From positions 1-61,703 of the forward strand of contig JAQBOH010000078.1 in the NCBI GenBank assembly GCA_028288125.1: a stretch of DNA of 61,703 nucleotides, read 5' to 3'. Numbering within the stretch: the first letter of the stretch is position 1; each line of letters begins with the position of its first letter. The stretch comes from Mucilaginibacter sp. Its GTDB lineage: Bacteria > Bacteroidota > Bacteroidia > Sphingobacteriales > Sphingobacteriaceae. A program made the position numbers and the translations under genes. The notes beneath the pieces are model-generated. The model saw only the letters and a list, made by a program, of their open reading frames with translations, was not told the origin of the DNA and made no database searches. This document shows, one piece after another, positions 8,908 through 18,119 of the stretch.

Positions 8908-10089
8908 ATGATTTCATCGCAAAGGTACGATCAGCGGGGCGTGTCAGCTTCAAAAGATGACGTACATAATGCCATTAAAAATATAGATAAGGGGATTTTC
9001 CCCCAGGCTTTTTGCAAAATAGTGCCTGATATTTTAGCTAATGATCCGTTATGGTGCAATATTATGCATGCCGATGGGGCGGGCACCAAATCATCACTTG
9101 CATATACCTACTGGAAAGAAACCGCCGATCTTTCGGTATGGCGCGGAATAGCACAGGATGCTATTATTATGAACCTTGACGACTTGCTTTGCGTTGGCGC
9201 TACTGACAATATCCTCCTATCATCCACTATCGGCAGGAATAAAAACCTGATTCCCGGCGAAGTGATCGCGGCAATCATTAATGGCACAGAAGAAATTCTT
9301 GCAGAATTGAAGGAAGCCGGTATTGGCATTCACTCAACCGGCGGCGAAACGGCCGATGTAGGCGACCTGGTGCGGACCATCATTGTTGACTCAACCGTTA
9401 CATGCCGGATGAAACGGGCGGATGTGATATCAAATCACCGCATACAACCCGGCGATGTCATTGTGGGCCTTGCATCCTATGGACAGGCCAACTATGAAAA
9501 AGAATACAATGGCGGCATGGGATCAAACGGGTTAACTTCTGCACGACATGATGTATTTAATAAAACAATTGCCGGCAAATATCCTGAAAGTTATGACCCT
9601 GCTGTGCCGGCCGGCCTTGTATTTTCAGGAACAAAAAACCTTACCGACCCTATAGCCATTGGCAACGGCCTGTCGGTTACGGCGGGTAAACTGGTATTAT
9701 CCCCCACCCGCACCTACGCGCCTATTATTAAATCGATATTAGATAATCACCGCAGCCAGGTACATGGCATGGTGCATTGTAGCGGCGGCGCCCAAACCAA
9801 AGTGCTGCACTTTGTAGAGAAACTGCATATCGTAAAAAACAATTTGCTCCCAGTACCGCCTTTGTTTAGGTTGATACAGGAAGAATCACAAACAAGCTGG
9901 CAGGAAATGTACAAAGTGTTTAACATGGGCCACCGGATGGAGCTGTATGTTCCTGGAGAGATTGCCGAAAGCCTTATAGCCATTTCCACAAGCTTCGGCG
10001 TGGAAGCGCAAATTATTGGGCATGTGGAGGAAGCGGATCAAAAACAGGTTACGATACACTCGGAACTGGGGGAATTTATTTATAACTAA
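8908..10089 (+). CDS. purM: Phosphoribosylformylglycinamidine cyclo-ligase (AIR synthetase)
   Basis: A 393-residue purine enzyme that closes formylglycinamidine ribonucleotide to aminoimidazole ribonucleotide with ATP. The N-terminal half has the family patterns YDQRGVSASKDDVHNAI, MHADGAGTKSSLAY and NLDDLLCVGAT; IHSTGGETADVGDLVRT marks the nucleotide-binding centre. I prefer this ATG. A TTG two codons upstream is also in frame but overlaps the promoter-like TATATTTG. At about 390 residues it is longer than the roughly 345-residue E. coli enzyme, in line with the form I associate with Bacteroidota. Other purine genes here (purK, purE) are 45 kb away. Confidence 0.95.
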   Translation: MISSQRYDQRGVSASKDDVHNAIKNIDKGIFPQAFCKIVPDILANDPLWCNIMHADGAGTKSSLAYTYWKETADLSVWRGIAQDAIIMNLDDLLCVGATDNILLSSTIGRNKNLIPGEVIAAIINGTEEILAELKEAGIGIHSTGGETADVGDLVRTIIVDSTVTCRMKRADVISNHRIQPGDVIVGLASYGQANYEKEYNGGMGSNGLTSARHDVFNKTIAGKYPESYDPAVPAGLVFSGTKNLTDPIAIGNGLSVTAGKLVLSPTRTYAPIIKSILDNHRSQVHGMVHCSGGAQTKVLHFVEKLHIVKNNLLPVPPLFRLIQEESQTSWQEMYKVFNMGHRMELYVPGEIAESLIAISTSFGVEAQIIGHVEEADQKQVTIHSELGEFIYN

Positions 10090-10102
10090 CTTCTTCCAAA
10101 AC

Positions 10103-10131
10103 AAAAAACCCGGGCAAGCCCGGGTTTTTTG
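10103..10131. terminator. Bidirectional terminator between purM and the lipoprotein gene
   Basis: A 13-bp stem: A6 then CCCGGGC, an AA loop, and GCCCGGG then T6. T runs exist in both directions and the flanking genes converge, so it can serve both. Confidence 0.88.
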
Positions 10132-10164
10132 TTTATACACGAAACTGAATTCGTATTTCTTTTA

Positions 10165-10686
10165 CTACTGAGTAAAAAACAGCGATTTAACGGTTAGCGA
10201 GATTGGCTTAATTGTCGCATCGGCAGCTTTTGCAGTAGCTGTTACATTGTAAGTTTTGCCCGATGTAAGTTTGCTAAGTTTAACTAATATTGAGCCCTGG
10301 TAAGCTATCGTATTAGGATAGCTTGTAGGCACCTTTGTAGTAGATATGGACCCTAATGTACCCACAGTGGCATTCGCGGGCGTAGTAGAATCGAATCCAT
10401 TCCATGAATTAAAGTGGATAGTCTCCACCAGTGTAGCCGGCACAGCCGCATCATAAATATTAAGATCGAAACTGCCTGGCGTTTGATTTGTGGTAGTTGC
10501 GCCAAACAAAATCTGCACAGTACTGGTGATTGGATAAGGCCCTTCTGTAGCCATTCCTAAACTTGACAATTCAACCGGGGGCAAAATAGCGGCTACCGCG
10601 GCTACGTCTACCTTTTTAACACACGAACTTAATGTGACTGCTGTTATTGCAATCAAAAAGGCGCCTAAATATTTTTTCATTTTCAT
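10165..10686 (-). CDS. Small lipoprotein, partner of the TonB-dependent receptor
   Basis: A 173-residue protein with a lipoprotein signal (LGAFLIAITAVTLSSC, lipobox LSSC, Cys at about residue 22). The mature part is a beta-rich domain of roughly 130 residues with ITSTVQILFGATTT and LTSGKTYNVTATAKA. I do not recognise a named family; it could be an Ig-like or DUF4397-like fold. It follows the TonB-dependent receptor by 27 bases on the same strand and ends at a strong terminator, so the two are almost certainly co-transcribed. It is far too short for a SusD protein. A surface accessory role for the receptor is inference. Confidence 0.8.
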   Translation of the reverse strand: MKMKKYLGAFLIAITAVTLSSCVKKVDVAAVAAILPPVELSSLGMATEGPYPITSTVQILFGATTTNQTPGSFDLNIYDAAVPATLVETIHFNSWNGFDSTTPANATVGTLGSISTTKVPTSYPNTIAYQGSILVKLSKLTSGKTYNVTATAKAADATIKPISLTVKSLFFTQ

Positions 10687-10713
10687 CTTTTAAATTTTAA
10701 GTAATGTATTTGA

Positions 10714-13700
10714 TTAAAATTTGTACTTCACTCCTAATAACACACTCCAGGTTGTATTGCTGGTTGCATCGATAAAGGGCGTATTCACTAGTTTACCGTT
10801 AATTTGTCTTATGTTATAGGTAGGTGTGTTACCAACATATCCAACAAATGTTTCCGGGCTTGTAGTAAGCGTGTTTTGCTGTATACCCCAATATTTATTC
10901 AATAAATTGGGTAAATTTTGAACCACAGCACTAAATTCTAATATATTTCTTGTATGATGTTTGCCGGTTGTGATGTAGAAATCCTGCAGAAAGTTCAAAT
11001 CAACACGGTTATACCATGGCAGGAACGCAGCATTTCTGCCAGCGAATTCACCCCTGTGGTTTTTCAGGTAAGGGCTGTTATTAATAAACTGCTCTAATGC
11101 AGCCGCCTGTTGAGCCGGCGTGTATGTATAGGTAACTCCGTTAACAGTGGCAGTTTGCGTAGTAAAAGTTACCTCGTTAACATTCTTTGGTATGTACATC
11201 AAATCTGAGGTGCTGTTACCGTCACCATTCAAATCACCGTTAACCGTATAGCTAAGCGGACTGCCAAATGATCCCTGGTAAAATAAACCGATAGTGGTTG
11301 AAGCATGGTTTAAGTAGTTGATCGTATAGGCGGCATTCGCAACAATTCTGTGCGGGGTAAAATAAGTTGAATTACCCAATTCGGCCTCGTTTGATGTTCC
11401 AACATTCGGGTTACCCTGATAAGTAGAGGCAGCTGTCGACCCCGGGTTAGCATTAACATCTTTCGATATAGTGTAAGTATACGCTAATGAACCATAAAAT
11501 CCGTTAGCATAGCTTTTGCTGATTTGTGAAGTAAACGCAGCCGAATAGCCTTTGTCAGTTGTTGTAAGCAAGTACACGTTACCTAAAGAAGGATAGATCA
11601 GCCGGTCTGCTGTTGATGGAAGGGCAGCTCCGTTACCTGTAAAACGCTCACGTGATACATTACCCTCGGAGGTTAAGCCTGTAGGATTTTTAAGATTTAT
11701 ATTGATATAACGCGTTGCGTTAATATCCTTTGTATACATACCTTCCAACGTTAACGTATATCCATCGCCAAATGCTTTTTCCAATGCCGCATTGGTTCTG
11801 AATATCTGTGGAAATTTGTAGTTAGGGTCTATTACAACTGAACCTGACGAAACCGCGGTACCTGCAACTGTTGGAAGCAAGCTGGCGTAAGCTGACGGGT
11901 CTTTAACGAGTTTGATGTTTGCGAGAACGGTTGGATCAGTGATAGCACCGCCAAACTGGTACATACCGCTATTAGTTGGCATATTTGTTAAATATACGTA
12001 CGGGATTTTACCTGTAAATATACCCAGTCCGCCTCGTAATATCAGTGAATTATCTGATAAAATATTCCACCTGAAACCAGCACGCGGCGAAATTAAAAAT
12101 GGAGTCCTTGGCCACTTACCGGTTGAATAAGTAGTATTATTCCCGTTTTTATCTGGTAATTGTAGTGCGGTTATTTGCGGGTTTTCTTCCGGGTCGGCCA
12201 AATAAATGGATTTATCAGCGCGTACCCCATAAGTAATTTTCAAATCATTGTTTACAGAATATTCATCCTGAACATATAATCCGAGCGTACCGATCTTTAA
12301 AGCGGCCGAATATGGAGCGGGTACGCCAGGCTGCAGAGAATAAGTGTAAGCAAAATATACTGGCGGTTTATTGCCGAGGAAATCAGTTAAGCTGTTATAA
12401 GCATAATACCCCGCCGCACCCGGCATAAACTGGTCACCTAAATACTGGTATTCATAGCTGCCGCCTGCAGTAATGGTATGCTTACCTGCATAAATAGTTA
12501 GGTTATCAGTTATTGCAGTAGTGTTATTAATAACATCATTGTTCAATGTAAACGGATCGTTACCCGCAGTTATGTAATTGCTGCCGGAGCCATTAAAAAT
12601 ATCAACTGTCGGAAACGCGTTTCCACCTGGAAAGGTACGTTTGCTGTCTGTTTTTGTTACCGCGAACAATAATTGATTTGATATTTTATTGGTAATCGAG
12701 CTGTTTAACTCCGCGGTGTATGTTTTAACAGGATTGATAAAACCGTAATTAGAATTTTCAAATGCAATAGACTGCAAGCTATAACGTGCATTCGGCAACG
12801 AGCCAACAGTACCGGCCTTGCCGGTGACGGTAAATCCGCCGCCATTTGGAATTGACGTCCCGTTTATCTGGTTGTCGCTTGTGGCTGATAAACTGCTGTA
12901 TTTTAATGTTAATTTGTTTTTATCGTTGATATTCCAGTCGAGTTTAGCTAAAAAGTTCGTATTGTTTTGTTTAAATGACGGAAACTGGTCAAATGGCCCG
13001 GTTTGGTAACCAAAGTTAGAAGCCAGGTAGCTTGAAACAGACTGGAGGTCGGCAACAGGTGTAACAGCAACAGTCCCGGTTCCCGATCCGCCTGCCGGCG
13101 AATATGCAATCCCCGGCGAAGTGCTCTTGGTGTTTTCATAATTTACAAAGAAAAAAACTTTGTTTTTGATTATGGGCCCGCCTAATGTAAATCCGTAAGT
13201 TTCTGTTTGTGATTTGGCAATACTCGAGCTGATGTTGTTATCCCCGATATAAACACCATTATAAGACTGATTTTTATAATAATCATAAGCAGAGCCGCTG
13301 AACGTATTGGTTCCGCTTTTGGTTGCTGCGTAAATACCGGCGCCGGTAAAACCTGATTGCCTTACATCTACGGGCGCTGCATTTACTGATATCTGGTCGA
13401 AGGCTTCGATCGAGATCGGCTGCGCTCCTCCGCCCGGAAGCGGGTCGCTTGATAACCCGAAACTGTTGTTTAGGTTAGCACCATCAATTTGTGTATTATT
13501 AAACCTGTTGTCGCGGCCGCCAAAACTGGTACCGTTTGCTATGGGACTTAAGCGGGTAAAATCCACAATACTGCGGTTGATGGTAGGCAAGGTGGTCAGC
13601 ATTCTGCTGTTAATGTTTGTGCTTTCACCCACCCGCGCAACATTTATCTGTTTTTTTCCGGAAACAACAACTTCTTTCAATGCTGTTCCGTTTTGCAAAA

Positions 13701-14022
13701 GGGTAACATTCAATATATAAGGCTCGCCTAATCTTAATGAAATGTTACTGAATGTTTGTGTTTCGAAGCCGAGGTACGAAACCACTATTTCGTACGGGCC
13801 GCCGATACGAACGTTGGGTAATGTAAACCGGCCATCGGTGTTGGTTGAGGTGGCATAATTGGAGCCGCTGGGTTGGTGCGTCGCGCGGATAGTAGCTCCG
13901 GGCAAGGTTTCGCCTTTGGCGTCCTTAATGATACCCGAAAAACTACTTGTCGTCACCTGTGCCAGGGCAGGGGGCACGGAACAGACCAAAATAAGGAATA
14001 AAAAAAGTAAAAGCTTTCTCAT
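10714..14022 (-). CDS. TonB-dependent receptor, Oar-like, with carboxypeptidase regulatory-like domain
   Basis: A 1102-residue outer-membrane receptor. The signal peptide (MRKLLLFLFLILVCSVPPALAQ) is followed by a CarbopepD_reg-like domain (about residues 28-110; GIIKDAKGETLPGATIRATHQ, TNTDGRFTLPNV). Next comes a plug with SGKKQINVARVGESTNINSRML and RFNNTQIDGANLNNSFGL, and then a long beta-barrel ending LLGVKYKF with a terminal Phe. The pattern matches Oar-like receptors more than SusC: I see no SusC-type plug sequence and no SusD gene nearby. The ligand is unknown. A TAnnTTTG element lies 44 nt upstream of the start, and a lipoprotein gene follows in the same transcript. Confidence 0.93.
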   Translation of the reverse strand: MRKLLLFLFLILVCSVPPALAQVTTSSFSGIIKDAKGETLPGATIRATHQPSGSNYATSTNTDGRFTLPNVRIGGPYEIVVSYLGFETQTFSNISLRLGEPYILNVTLLQNGTALKEVVVSGKKQINVARVGESTNINSRMLTTLPTINRSIVDFTRLSPIANGTSFGGRDNRFNNTQIDGANLNNSFGLSSDPLPGGGAQPISIEAFDQISVNAAPVDVRQSGFTGAGIYAATKSGTNTFSGSAYDYYKNQSYNGVYIGDNNISSSIAKSQTETYGFTLGGPIIKNKVFFFVNYENTKSTSPGIAYSPAGGSGTGTVAVTPVADLQSVSSYLASNFGYQTGPFDQFPSFKQNNTNFLAKLDWNINDKNKLTLKYSSLSATSDNQINGTSIPNGGGFTVTGKAGTVGSLPNARYSLQSIAFENSNYGFINPVKTYTAELNSSITNKISNQLLFAVTKTDSKRTFPGGNAFPTVDIFNGSGSNYITAGNDPFTLNNDVINNTTAITDNLTIYAGKHTITAGGSYEYQYLGDQFMPGAAGYYAYNSLTDFLGNKPPVYFAYTYSLQPGVPAPYSAALKIGTLGLYVQDEYSVNNDLKITYGVRADKSIYLADPEENPQITALQLPDKNGNNTTYSTGKWPRTPFLISPRAGFRWNILSDNSLILRGGLGIFTGKIPYVYLTNMPTNSGMYQFGGAITDPTVLANIKLVKDPSAYASLLPTVAGTAVSSGSVVIDPNYKFPQIFRTNAALEKAFGDGYTLTLEGMYTKDINATRYININLKNPTGLTSEGNVSRERFTGNGAALPSTADRLIYPSLGNVYLLTTTDKGYSAAFTSQISKSYANGFYGSLAYTYTISKDVNANPGSTAASTYQGNPNVGTSNEAELGNSTYFTPHRIVANAAYTINYLNHASTTIGLFYQGSFGSPLSYTVNGDLNGDGNSTSDLMYIPKNVNEVTFTTQTATVNGVTYTYTPAQQAAALEQFINNSPYLKNHRGEFAGRNAAFLPWYNRVDLNFLQDFYITTGKHHTRNILEFSAVVQNLPNLLNKYWGIQQNTLTTSPETFVGYVGNTPTYNIRQINGKLVNTPFIDATSNTTWSVLLGVKYKF

Positions 14023-14400
14023 ACGCTGTTTGTTTTATGTAAGATTAATAGTCAAATTATTTAGCGCAAATATAATCACATCCCGTATTGCTGACGTTAA
14101 GCCAATATTAACAATCATTACTTATTTATTAACATTTTCGGGTTAAGCTGTTAAATAATTTAACAAAACATCCCATATGGTATAATTTTTACAAATTTAA
14201 AACCAACATCTCAGCCCGCTTCTCCGTCATTATCTGCTCATTTTGGCAGGTTATCGTGGGTGGCATCATTTTCGCAATTGATACCTTTTACTTAGCTTTG
14301 GCGCAAATTCAAAATGCGCTGCAATGGTGTTAAAACCTTGTGAAAAGTATCTGCTTAAAAAGCGAGCTCACTGAATACTAAGATCATTTAATCAAAAAAT
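14023..14400. promoter_or_regulatory. Divergent control region between the receptor and lpdA
   Basis: 378 bases without a gene. The minus-strand element at 14067-14074 reads TATATTTG (TAnnTTTG) and fits the receptor promoter. On the plus strand TAGCTTTG at 14293-14300 also fits the consensus and lies 100 nt before lpdA. I see no clear operator. Confidence 0.4.
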
Positions 14401-15789
14401 ATGAACTACGATTTAATTGTAATAGGTTCCGGTCCCGGGGGATATGTTGCCGCTATACGGGCGTCACAATTGGGATTAAAAACGGCTATTATCGAGCGGG
14501 AGTCCCTTGGTGGTATTTGCCTTAACTGGGGATGTATCCCAACAAAAGCCCTGATAAAAAGCGCCGAGGTTTTTGAGTATATCAATCATGCTGCCGATTA
14601 CGGAATAACAGTAGGCAGCAGCGAAATTGATTTTGAATCGGTAATAAAACGCAGCCGCGGCGTTGCCGACGGAATGAGCAAAGGTGTACAGTTTTTAATG
14701 AAGAAAAATAAGATCGACGTAATTATTGGTACCGGGAAGCTGAAGAGCAAAGGTACCGTTACCGTTACCGATAGTAACGGCGGAACACAGGATGTAAGCG
14801 CCAAACATATCATTGTAGCAACAGGCGGCCGTTCGCGCGAGTTGCCTAACCTCAAACAGGACAACAAGAAAGTTATTGGCTACCGCGAAGCCATGGTACT
14901 GCCAAAAAAGCCGGCATCGTTGATAGTGGTGGGTTCGGGCGCTATCGGGATTGAGTTTGCTTACTTATATAATGCAATGGGCACTAAGGTTACGGTTGTT
15001 GAATTTTTAGATAACATCGTTCCCCTTGAGGATGAAGAAGTTTCAAAGCAGCTGGCGCGTTTGCTGAAAAAACAAGGCATCAACATCATGACGAGTTCAA
15101 ACGTTGAATCGGTTGACACCAGCGGCGATTTGTGTAAAGTACAGGTAAAAACGGCTACAGGCACCGAAACGCTTGAAGCCGAGATCGTACTTTCGGCAGT
15201 AGGCATTTCTACCAATATTGAAGGTATCGGCCTCGAAGAGAACGGCGTAAAAACAGAAAAAGGGAAAGTTATCATAGATGATTTTTACCGCACCAACGTT
15301 GAAGGTGTGTATGCTATTGGCGATATTGTTAAAGGACAGGCGCTTGCCCACGTCGCGTCTGCAGAGGGGATCATATGTGTAGAAAAAATAGCCGGAAAAA
15401 ATCCTGAACCGCTGGATTATAATAATATACCAGGGTGTACTTATTGCTCGCCTGAGATTGCATCTGTTGGTTATACCGAAAAAGCTGCCAAAGAAGCGGG
15501 ATATGAAATTAAAGTGGGTAAATTTCCATTTTCAGCATCGGGCAAAGCCAGCGCCGCCGGAGCCAAGGATGGTTTTGTTAAACTTATTTTTGACGCCAAA
15601 TATGGCGAATTCCTGGGGGCGCACATGCTGGGCCATAACGTTACCGAGATGATTGCCGAAGTGGTAACCGCCCGCAAGCTGGAAGCTACCGGGCACGAGA
15701 TCATCAAATCGGTACACCCGCACCCAACCATGAGTGAAGCGGTGATGGAAGCTGCTGCCGCCGCTTATGATGAAGTGATACACTTGTGA
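14401..15789 (+). CDS. lpdA: Dihydrolipoyl dehydrogenase (E3)
   Basis: A 462-residue flavoprotein that reoxidises dihydrolipoamide with NAD in 2-oxoacid dehydrogenase complexes. The FAD-binding GSGPGGYVAAIRASQLG is at residues 9-25 and the redox-active CLNWGC disulphide at Cys40 and Cys45. A second dinucleotide fold has VVGSGAIGIEFAYLYNAMG, followed by VYAIGDIVKGQALAH and the C-terminal catalytic HPHPTMSEA motif. No E1 or E2 genes adjoin it, so it probably serves complexes encoded elsewhere. An RNA methylase gene follows 43 bases downstream on the same strand. Confidence 0.96.
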   Translation: MNYDLIVIGSGPGGYVAAIRASQLGLKTAIIERESLGGICLNWGCIPTKALIKSAEVFEYINHAADYGITVGSSEIDFESVIKRSRGVADGMSKGVQFLMKKNKIDVIIGTGKLKSKGTVTVTDSNGGTQDVSAKHIIVATGGRSRELPNLKQDNKKVIGYREAMVLPKKPASLIVVGSGAIGIEFAYLYNAMGTKVTVVEFLDNIVPLEDEEVSKQLARLLKKQGINIMTSSNVESVDTSGDLCKVQVKTATGTETLEAEIVLSAVGISTNIEGIGLEENGVKTEKGKVIIDDFYRTNVEGVYAIGDIVKGQALAHVASAEGIICVEKIAGKNPEPLDYNNIPGCTYCSPEIASVGYTEKAAKEAGYEIKVGKFPFSASGKASAAGAKDGFVKLIFDAKYGEFLGAHMLGHNVTEMIAEVVTARKLEATGHEIIKSVHPHPTMSEAVMEAAAAAYDEVIHL

Positions 15790-15826
15790 TTAGAGGCTGG
15801 AGATTTAGAGATTAGTAAAAAAGTCC
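15788..15826. repeat. Dispersed AGATTAG-type repeat, copy 1
   Basis: Starting within the lpdA stop codon, this stretch (GTGATTAGAGG, TGGAGAT, AGAGATTAG, then an A run) closely matches the one directly after purE (56429-56463). A short GGCTGG/CCAGCC inverted pair (15795-15800 and 15825-15830) lies inside. Confidence 0.6.
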
Positions 15827-15832
15827 AGCCAA

Positions 15833-16372
15833 ATGAGGAAATTAAAGCTTGACGAACTGAACAGGGTTTCGGTTGCTGAATTTAAAAAGAACGATAAACT
15901 CCCTGTCGCTATTGTGCTTGATAATGTGCGCAGCATGCACAATATCGGGTCTATCTTTCGCACAGCCGATGGTTTCGCGGTTGAGCAGATATGCCTTTGC
16001 GGCATTACTGCCCAGCCGCCCCATAGGGAAATCGAGAAAACCGCGCTCGGTGCAACCCTGTCTGTAAGCTGGCATTATTATATAACCCCGCTCGAGGCCA
16101 TTAGTCAGTTACGACAAGAGGGCTACCGGATAATTGGTATTGAACAAGCTGAAAAGAGTACAATGCTGCAGGAATTTATTCCTGTAAAAGAAGAAAAATA
16201 CGCATTGGTTTTTGGCAATGAGGTAAATGGCGTAAGCGACGAAGTGATGCAAAATATTGACGCCTGTATTGAGATACCGCAATTCGGCACAAAACATTCC
16301 TTTAATATAGTGGTGTCCGCAGGGATAATATTATGGGATTTTTTTACAAAAATAACGGCCCTGCCGGCATAA
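15833..16372 (+). CDS. SpoU/TrmH-family RNA methyltransferase
   Basis: A 179-residue SPOUT-fold enzyme that would methylate a ribose 2'-OH in tRNA or rRNA using S-adenosylmethionine. The SpoU motifs are visible: IVLDNVRSMHNIGSIFRTADG at about residues 26-46 (motif 1), LVFGNEVNGVSDEVM (motif 2) and IEIPQFGTKHSFNIVVSAGI (motif 3). There is no extra N-terminal substrate-binding domain, so it is the short TrmH/TrmL-like form. The motif set favours 2'-O-methylation of tRNA, but the exact target nucleotide cannot be assigned. It is probably co-transcribed with lpdA; galK converges on it. Confidence 0.9.
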   Translation: MRKLKLDELNRVSVAEFKKNDKLPVAIVLDNVRSMHNIGSIFRTADGFAVEQICLCGITAQPPHREIEKTALGATLSVSWHYYITPLEAISQLRQEGYRIIGIEQAEKSTMLQEFIPVKEEKYALVFGNEVNGVSDEVMQNIDACIEIPQFGTKHSFNIVVSAGIILWDFFTKITALPA

Positions 16373-16402
16373 TAAATCAATCGATCAGTTACCGTTAGCC
16401 AA

Positions 16403-17557
16403 TTATTTAAGCACCCTTACCCCATCGCCGATCAGCGAGCGGTAAACCGAAGGGGCATAACCTATCTTATCTGTATAATAAGCAGTAATCTGGTCACTGA
16501 AATTATCGAAGGCATACTCCTTAACCAAAGCAATGGCGCAGCCGCCAAAACCTGCGCCGGTCATACGGGCGCCGGCCACGTTGGTATTTGTCTTAGCGTA
16601 TTCCGTTATGGTATCCAACTCTCTTCCGCTAACCTCATACAGGTCGCGCAACGAATCGTGAGAGGCGTACATCAGGCGGCCAAATTCAGCCAGGTTATTC
16701 TTACTAAGCGCGGAAGCAGCCAGTTTTACACGGTCATTTTCCTCAATCACATGCTGTGCGCGTCTTGATAAAACTTCGTCCTTTATTAAATATTTGTATT
16801 GATTAAACGTGGCTGTATCAATATCGCAAAGATTTTGTATGTCCAGCTTTTGCTGTAAAGCAGCTAACGCCGCCTGGCATTCCTGCACGCGCTCGTTGTA
16901 CTTTGATTCAGCCAGCTTACGCGGTTTATTGGTATTGATAATAGCCAAAATATAATTGCCCAGGTTGGTATCGACAGCTTGGTAATCCAGCGTATCGCAA
17001 TTGAGCATTAGCGCCTTATTTTTTTCGCCGAATGCAACGGCAAACTGGTCCATAATACCGGAGTTTACACCAATAAAGTTATTCTCAACCGATTTAGAGA
17101 GCTTTACCAGGTCGAGTTTTGTATATCCGCAATCCAATAGTTCATTTAAGGCGAAAGCGGTAACCACTTCTATTGAGGCGGAAGATGATAGTCCCGAGCT
17201 AATCGGAATATCACCATAAAACATCATATCAATTCCGCGCAGCCGATGGCCGTCTCTTAAAAAATAGTCGATTATGCCGAGCGGGTAATTGAACCAGCCC
17301 GGGCCTGTTTTGGTATAATCCCGCTGCAGCGGGATATCCAGCTGATCATCAAAATTCAAACTCCTGAGCCTGAAAACATTATCCTCATTGGGGGAAACCA
17401 GCAAATACGTGCCAAATGTAATAGCACAGGGCATAACCAGGCCGCCGTTATAGTCAATATGTTCGCCTATTAGATTTACACGTCCGGGCGAAAAGAATGC
17501 GCTTTCGGCATTTTTATGATATAGCTTATAAAATTGCTGTTGCAAGTTATTCCTCAT
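16403..17557 (-). CDS. galK: Galactokinase
   Basis: A 384-residue GHMP kinase that phosphorylates galactose to galactose 1-phosphate in the Leloir pathway. The N-terminal signature SPGRVNLIGEHIDYNGGLVMP is present (about residues 24-44), as is the ATP-binding loop PISSGLSSSASIEV (about 115-128). The C-terminal GHMP motif is GARMTGAGFGGCAIALV. The full family length is present. No galT, galE or sugar transporter gene adjoins, so it stands alone here. Confidence 0.96.
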   Translation of the reverse strand: MRNNLQQQFYKLYHKNAESAFFSPGRVNLIGEHIDYNGGLVMPCAITFGTYLLVSPNEDNVFRLRSLNFDDQLDIPLQRDYTKTGPGWFNYPLGIIDYFLRDGHRLRGIDMMFYGDIPISSGLSSSASIEVVTAFALNELLDCGYTKLDLVKLSKSVENNFIGVNSGIMDQFAVAFGEKNKALMLNCDTLDYQAVDTNLGNYILAIINTNKPRKLAESKYNERVQECQAALAALQQKLDIQNLCDIDTATFNQYKYLIKDEVLSRRAQHVIEENDRVKLAASALSKNNLAEFGRLMYASHDSLRDLYEVSGRELDTITEYAKTNTNVAGARMTGAGFGGCAIALVKEYAFDNFSDQITAYYTDKIGYAPSVYRSLIGDGVRVLK

Positions 17558-17733
17558 TCTTCAGCTAATTATAATTTGGTTATGACAAATATGATGAAAA
17601 ATGTCAAATCAACATTTATAATCGACACATTTTTATCATTATTTTTAAAGAACAACTTTTTTCAAAGAATTTGGTTTAGCATTGTAGACTTTCTTTATTT
17701 TTTGAATTAACCGGAGTATTAAATCCTCACGTC

Positions 17734-18027
17734 ATGAACCAATATCTTGTTACCGCTTATGATTACACCGACACTGAAGCATTACAGCGTCGCATGAATG
17801 TTCGCCCGCACCACCTGGATGCTGCGAAAGAGTTAAAAGCGAGCGGCAATTACGTGTTAGGTGGCGCCATTTTAAATGAGGATGGCAAAATGATCGGCTC
17901 GGTTATGATCCTGCAATTTGAAACCGAAGAAGCGCTTGGGGCCTGGAAGCAAAGTGAGCCATACATCACGCAAAAAATTTGGGAATCGGTAGATGTAAAG
18001 CCTTTCAGGGTGGCTACAGTGGGTTGA
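17734..18027 (+). CDS. YciI family protein
   Basis: A 97-residue protein of the YCII-related family, a small ferredoxin-like alpha/beta fold. It has the opening YLVTAYDYTD strand, the conserved VRPHHLDAAKELKASG region with the family histidine, and AILNEDGKMIGSVMIL followed by PYITQKIWESVDVKPF. Members form dimers and some resemble muconolactone isomerase, but the function is not settled. The gene stands alone; a run of nine Cs follows its stop within about 25 bases. The next gene is on the opposite strand. Confidence 0.88.
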   Translation: MNQYLVTAYDYTDTEALQRRMNVRPHHLDAAKELKASGNYVLGGAILNEDGKMIGSVMILQFETEEALGAWKQSEPYITQKIWESVDVKPFRVATVG

Positions 18028-18063
18028 TAAAATGCCGGTACCCCCCCCCGGAAATTGAATTAT

Positions 18064-18097
18064 AAAAAAGCTCCTGGCAGTATATTACCAGGAGCTT
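18064..18097 (-). terminator. Terminator of the lipoprotein gene
   Basis: A 10-bp perfect stem, AAGCTCCTGG against CCAGGAGCTT with a 9-base loop. Read on the minus strand it ends in a T run about 25 bases past the lipoprotein stop. Confidence 0.8.
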
Positions 18098-18119
18098 CAA
18101 ACATTCAATAGGTAGATGG

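Noticed and set aside
18041..18049. Run of nine Cs as a phase-variation tract
   Set aside because: It lies after the YciI stop codon and before a terminator on the other strand, with no promoter or frame it could switch; a read-length error is also possible.
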